Part shown: positions 18,465-22,157 of the stretch, piece after piece
How positions within the stretch are numbered: position 1 is the first letter of the stretch
Layout: every line of letters starts with the position of its first letter
Assembly (NCBI GenBank): GCA_003990745.1
Contig: RBNI01001501.1
Location: forward strand, 1 to 22,157
DNA: 22,157 nucleotides
Origin: Jimgerdemannia flammicorona
Lineage: Eukaryota; Mucoromycota; Endogonomycetes; Endogonales; Endogonaceae
Reading direction: 5' to 3'
Program-made: the position numbers and the translations under genes
Notes under the pieces: generated by a model
The model's input: only the letters and a program-made list of their open reading frames with translations
The model's database searches: none
What the model was told of the DNA's origin: nothing

Positions 18465-18824
18465 AACATAATGACCACCCATAAGGTTCTAGTCCACAAA
18501 TTGTAACAGTATGTCCTGTGATCAACAGGCTATCTGTCTGGACCATTCTCTAAGAGATACAGCACCAGCAACTACTCATCCATGAGACTTTTGAAGCCAG
18601 AGGAATTCAAACCATCAACTGATTGGTCAAGATCAGAATCAGGCCCTTACTCTATATGAAGGGAGCAACCCTTCACCATCATGCCAAAATACAAAGAGAA
18701 GATACCAGTCTATAAATACTACTTTTCAACCCCTTGCCAGAGGTTATAAGATCAGCAAATTTTTCAGAACTGGACCAATGAATAAGAATATTCAAGAAGG
18801 TCCTTATTCAGGAGGAAGATGTAA
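18465..18824 (+). pseudogene. Possible C-terminal extension of E2 pol, or a small 3' ORF
   Basis: After the TAA at 18462 the integrase frame continues about 119 codons to a TAA at 18822-18824, which lies in the first bases of the LTR (ATG then TAA overlapping TGTAATGG). Five stops interrupt it, all TAA or TGA that could be lost Gln, Arg or Trp. It has an ATG at 18471 and Ser/Lys/Tyr-rich content (KPSTDWSRSESGPYS, MPKYKEKIPVYKYYF). Another frame is also fairly open from about 18600 into the LTR, so coding status is uncertain. It could equally be an untranslated leader to the polypurine tract. Confidence 0.4.
18810..18819 (+). promoter_or_regulatory. Polypurine tract
   Basis: AGGAGGAAGA lies directly before the TG of the 3' LTR. 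It primes plus-strand DNA synthesis in LTR elements. Confidence 0.8.
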
Positions 18825-18974
18825 TGGTGACCCCAGAATGATAACATCAGCACAAGAGACAACCTTTTCTTACAAGCCACTAGATTGAAGTACAAGGAGA
18901 TCATACAGCATACAAGATGAGCAATAATGACCAACTATGAGTCATTATGACCACAGTATGGATATCTTGAGGAA

Positions 18975-18982
18975 TATAAAAG
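18975..18982 (+). promoter_or_regulatory. Internal U3 TATA box (3' LTR)
   Basis: TATAAAAG lies 79 bases before the ATG at 19062, the same word and spacing as in the 5' LTR, and in a locally conserved AAGAAGGATCAAG context. Confidence 0.5.
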
Positions 18983-19061
18983 AAGGATCAAGAAACTGCA
19001 GTAGTTGTAACCAACAAGACCCACTAATCCCAAAATAGCTCAAAGACTTACCATAAACAAA

Positions 19062-19904
19062 ATGTCTGCTGCACACCAAACCTCAAGGTCAAGGAACCAC
19101 TAAGATATCTTAGTTGAAGAAAGGATGTTCCAAGACATCAGAAGAGCCATGAGGACCTGCTCAAGAAGGACTCCTAGTGTCAACCTGGGTACTGGTGACC
19201 CTTATCATTATATCCTCTATCACTGTAAAATGGAAACAAGGATCACCATTGCTACCAAATGTCTCCAAATATAGCAGGAGTATGAGATAAGAAACCTCCT
19301 CTGCTGGGAGTTCCCACAGGCCAGCACTCAAGAGCTACAAGATGCCACTTCCATAGATATATGCAAAATAAGGACAGCTAAGAAGATCTATCAGATCTTC
19401 AAGTATATACTATGGTTGATCTCTAACTTGGAGTATATTAGAGTCTCAGACTTCAGAGACCTGTCAGCCCACCATATCAATGTACTAGAAGCCAGAGTGG
19501 CTACAGAAGCCCAGTTTACTATCACTCTCAATAGTGATAAAGTAGAAGACTTCTGGCATCCCATCCTCCAGGACAACCCAGACCAATTCTTGCAAGGATT
19601 GATCTCAGTATTTCAAGGCCCAAGCATCCAGGTTAGACCTCCACAAGACCCCACATTTGTCTCCTATTTTGTGGAAGAGAACCTCATAGACTAGAGAGCC
19701 CCAGACCTCCTTGTTCCCACCACTGCCAAATATGATGACATCATTAGCAATGACATCATTCTGCATAATATACATGAAATACATGACATACATGAAATAT
19801 GCAATCTATGTGACAATGATGAATTTGTGGACCTCATCTCCTTTGAAGACATTCTGACCTCTGATGAGGATGAAGCCCCTATGGTCTTGAACATTCTGCT
19901 CTAA
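19062..19904 (+). pseudogene. LTR-encoded ORF, 3' copy; unrecognised protein of 280 codons
   Basis: This is the same length as the 5' copy (843 bases with stop). Stops are at 19101 (TAA; the 5' copy has CAA), 19272 (TAG; 5' has TGG) and 19692 (TAG; 5' has TGA). From 19275 it is open for 139 codons. The C-terminus is acidic: DNDEFVDLISFEDILTSDED, then MVLNILL. A short iteration IHEIHDIHEI precedes it; the 5' copy has lost it by substitution, not by length change. In the genomic RNA this copy would be the last gene, after pol. That position is used by accessory genes such as sag of mouse mammary tumour virus. The analogy is positional only; no sequence relation is claimed. Confidence 0.75.
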
Positions 19905-20130
19905 AGTTCTTTGGTTACACTGAATTATGTCAGCACCAGCATTCTGATATGATACTGAATTATTCCAGCACCATTTTCCTATATCACTGAAATTATACCA
20001 GTATTCTGAACCTATACAACCATCAGTACTGACCCTGGAACTTAGCAGTTTTTCCTGTTCTGGCATTTTATTTTAGTTATTGGAATTTATATTTAACTTT
20101 ATGTCTTAGCAACCATTGAATTATATTTTG

Positions 20131-20138
20131 TATAAATA
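20131..20138 (+). promoter_or_regulatory. Main E2 TATA box (3' LTR)
   Basis: TATAAATA before CCCCTCTTATTTCC is the counterpart of 12883-12890. AATAAA follows at 20158-20163. Confidence 0.6.
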
Positions 20139-20371
20139 CCCCTCTTATTTCCTCTGAAATAAACTCAGTCTACTCAGTATAATACATACAATTTCTTACA
20201 AGCAATCTAAAGAGATAATAAGATAGTTTAAAGATAAGAAGTTTGAGGACTATAAGACTTTGAGAAGGTACCCCAATAAGAACTTGCTTATAACAAACTT
20301 GAGTTAGTCTAAGAGATATACCTTGAAGAGAATCTGATGTATTTGAAGGACTCAGTGACCACTATGTGACA

Positions 20372-20714
20372 ATAATAACAAATATTGTAAATAGTTTTCT
20401 AATATCTCATATAATTAGCAAGAGAGGAGTCATAGCTTTTCTTAAATCTTGAAGTGAAGATTATTGAAATTTGAATATCTTAATAGACTGAATATGTAAT
20501 AAATAATGAAGTCTGAGTAATTATGAAAAAAAAAAAAAAAAAAATTAGAATTTGAGATATACATTTTATCTTTTTTATATATAATTTCATCAGTGATCTT
20601 ATATTCTTTTGGTAGACTTGTAAGGATTTTCTTTGTAATCAGATCCTAGTGGTATTATTCTTTTATTATATCTAAAAGAGTCTTATCTGGGGTCATCTTG
20701 ATAGTACTAAGATT
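20372..20714 (-). other. E1 RNase H-integrase linker with A19 run
   Basis: E1 sequence resumes right of E2. Read on the minus strand, the part next to E2 gives DIRKLFTIFV, which continues across E2 into YFF*P and DIKEYI of the integrase zinc region. In the middle is an uninterrupted A19 (20526-20544, plus strand). Otherwise it is AT-rich and stop-laden. No gene other than this relic is present. Confidence 0.6.
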
Positions 20715-21772
20715 ATATCTTCTTGATAAGATATTAGCTACTATATTTATCTTATCTGGCTTTTAAATAATCTTGATATTGAAAGCTTAGATATACTTGA
20801 TCCATTTTGTCCAATTTGGGAACAGATAGAGACCTGAGTTAAGATATATATGTAACTTATAATTAGTAATAATATCAAAGTCTTAGCTCTTGAGATAATA
20901 TTGTCAATTTTATAAGACTTTATAGTAGATAGCTAGGTGGTTTTTTTCATAGGTAGCTTATCTTTATTCAGTCTCATTTAATTTTTATGAAGAATATGCA
21001 ACTGGTTGAGATTCTTTACTTATATTTTAAGATAGTACTATGCTGATTACATATTCAGATATACTGTATTGACTGTAAACTGCAGAACTGTATCTGAATT
21101 ATATAGAGTTAATATAGTTATCAATTTTATCTTCAGGGTTTGAAATATCTCTTGATAGACAGAGGTTTATTAAAATAGGTTACAGATCTTCAACAATTTA
21201 GTCATAGACTTGGCAATATCAGAGTAATCTTCAATAAATCTGTAGTAATATCTAGATAGTTCTAAGAAAGACCTAATATTATAGATGTTTACTAGAAGAG
21301 ACCAATCTGAGACTACTTGAACCTTTTTAGAGTCAGACTGAATATCATTAGCTGAGATAACATGACTGAGATATTATATCTTCTTCTTGAAGAATTTATA
21401 TTTACTAAGCTTACAGTAAAGCTTATTTTCTTATAATTTCTCAAATACTTATCTGAGATACTTGAAGTATTCTCTTTCTAATATACTTAATATCAGAATA
21501 TTATCTAGATATATAATAGTAAAGATATCAAGGTATAGTTGTAGAATGTCTTATATCAATCTCTAAAAGATTAATAATATATTGATGAGACCAAATAGCA
21601 TGACTAAAAAATCCCATAGATCATAGTATGTCTTGAAGACAGTCTTGGAAATATCTTCTTTCTTGATATTAACTTGATGATAACTAGCACAGAGGTCCAA
21701 TTTAGAAAAGACCTTAGTATGTAAAATTTTATCTAATATTTCATCTATTCTTAGTAATAGATACTAGTGCTC
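20715..21772 (-). pseudogene. E1 reverse transcriptase and RNase H, decayed
   Basis: This chromovirus RT is read right to left. It begins mid-domain at YLLLRIDEILDKI (usually YPLPLIDEL), then VFSKLDLCASYHQVNIKKEDISKTVFKT, DFLVMLFGL, a YLDN box where YLDD is expected (Asp to Asn, G-to-A), KLSKYKFFKKKI, HVISANDIQSDSKKVQVVSDW and IRSFLELSRYYYRFIEDYSDIAKSMTKLL. RNase H follows in poorer shape and ends NIVANILSRR. Cys-to-Tyr, Pro-to-Leu/Ser and Gly-to-Glu/Ser replacements recur, all by transition. The N-terminal RT, protease and gag are absent: the homology stops at about 21772, where an unrelated segment begins. Confidence 0.88.
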
Positions 21773-21774
21773 CG

Positions 21775-22157
21775 AACAAGTCAATTCAAATCAAATCCAG
21801 ATTCAATTCATCACATGATGGTTTGATCCGAATCTCAAATCTGAAGCCATCTGAATTAACTCGGATTAATCTGAATCACTCCATCCAAATTGCCCCATCT
21901 GAATTATCCATCTGAACTACCCCAATCCGAATCACTCAATCTGAATCACTCAATCCAAATCACTCAATCTAAATCACTTAATCTGAATCACTCAATCTGA
22001 ATCCTCTAATTCAAATCCTCCAATTCAAATCCTCTAATTCAAATTCTTCAATCTGAATTCTCATCTGAATTCTTCAACTGAATTCTCCAATCCAAATCTC
22101 TCCACATGACTCATATGTATATCAGACATGTCTACAATACAATACATTTTTTTTTTT
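21775..22157. other. Unassigned segment truncating E1, with minisatellite and terminal T-run
   Basis: The AT-rich, CpG-free character of E1 ends sharply and CpG reappears (CTCCGAAC, GATCCGAATC, ACTCGGATTAATC). The segment contains the 14-bp repeat described separately, the near-palindrome TCGGATTAATCTGA at 21861-21874, and ends in T11 at the window edge. It could be a short non-autonomous element or simple satellite DNA. Only one edge is visible, so the type cannot be settled. Confidence 0.4.
21868..22103. repeat. 14-bp minisatellite, consensus AATCCGAATCACTC
   Basis: From 21924 about thirteen consecutive units run in near-perfect 14-base register (a few are 13 or 15). Looser copies precede them from 21868. 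The central dinucleotide is CG, TG or CA in different units, giving CCGAA, CTGAA and CCAAA. These are the three states expected from deamination of an ancestral CpG on either strand. The second half of the array drifts to AATTCAAATCCTC. Confidence 0.85.

Larger units (their letters stand above)
11571..20371 (+). mobile_element. E2: complete Ty3/gypsy LTR retrotransposon with dUTPase, inactivated
   Basis: This is an 8.8-kb element with TG...CA LTRs of 1553 and 1552 bp, a candidate primer-binding site, gag, protease, dUTPase, RT, RNase H, integrase and a polypurine tract. The domain order RT-RH-IN makes it Ty3/gypsy. It sits in the integrase region of E1 in the opposite orientation, and E1's codons resume on the other side. 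Over a ~285-base sample (12165-12450 against 19413-19698) the LTRs differ at about 25 positions, all transitions. Only one CpG was found by eye in the 5.7-kb internal region (18030-18031). In-frame stops are TAG, TAA or TGA at sites fitting Gln, Trp or Arg. No chromodomain was seen after its integrase, unlike E1. Confidence 0.93.
18820..20371 (+). repeat. E2 3' LTR (1552 bp)
   Basis: It starts TGTAATGGTGACCCC and ends CACTATGTGACA, colinear with 11571-13123. Divergence from the 5' LTR is almost purely transitions, in both directions, so each copy decayed separately after insertion. Confidence 0.95.

Noticed and set aside
18465..18824. Envelope-like gene after pol
   Set aside because: No signal peptide, transmembrane segment or Cys pattern is visible in any frame, so an envelope call is not supported.
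21924..22103. CRISPR-like regular repeat
   Set aside because: Units are 14 bp, directly adjacent and without spacers, in an apparently eukaryotic transposon context. It is a minisatellite.

Overview
The window looks like a transposon graveyard from a filamentous fungus. The evidence is chromovirus-type Ty3/gypsy elements, a LINE with ORF1 plus an endonuclease-RT ORF2 (Tad1-like in layout), and heavy C-to-T / G-to-A decay. I found no intact host gene, rRNA or tRNA. The species cannot be named from this sequence, and the fungal assignment is an inference from element types and mutation style.

Layout, left to right: (1) 1-1365, minus strand, a decayed LINE ORF1 (copy A), abutting 1420-2280, an older minus-strand RT fragment of a related LINE (copy B). 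(2) 2281-5160, AT-rich unassigned DNA with a degenerate 16-bp repeat and one ~89-bp tandem duplication. (3) An old plus-strand gypsy gag (element E0, 5170-5752 and 9639-9960), split by a LINE at 5753-9620 that is flanked by an 18-bp target-site duplication. (4) A minus-strand chromovirus (E1): LTR remnant ~9990-10376, chromodomain and integrase 10405-11570, RNase H and RT 20700-21772. (5) Inside the E1 integrase region, a complete but inactivated plus-strand Ty3/gypsy element (E2, 11571-20371) with two 1.55-kb LTRs. (6) 21775-22157, a foreign segment with a 14-bp minisatellite.

E2 is the most interesting object. Its order is LTR - gag - protease - dUTPase - RT - RNase H - integrase - LTR. All five dUTPase motifs and an exactly spaced DD35E integrase triad are still readable. 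Each LTR also carries a 280-codon open frame in U3, upstream of the element's main TATA box and preceded by its own TATAAAAG. The two LTR copies have stops at different codons, and every stop is explained by a single transition from Gln or Trp. At one codon the copies hold TGA and TAG, both reachable from the same TGG. An LTR-encoded accessory gene therefore existed before decay. In position it resembles accessory genes in retroviral 3' LTRs, but I do not recognise the protein.

The insertion order can be read from the sequence. E0 and E1 are oldest and most mutated. E2 entered E1 later; E1's integrase frame resumes across it. The LINE entered E0 gag; the gag frame resumes across it. CpG content follows this order: nearly absent in E2 and copy B, frequent in the 5753-9620 LINE. 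The LINE is unusual because it is truncated at its 3' end, inside RT motif A, yet still has a target-site duplication. All gene calls are pseudogenes, and amino-acid interpretations rest on reading frames by eye.
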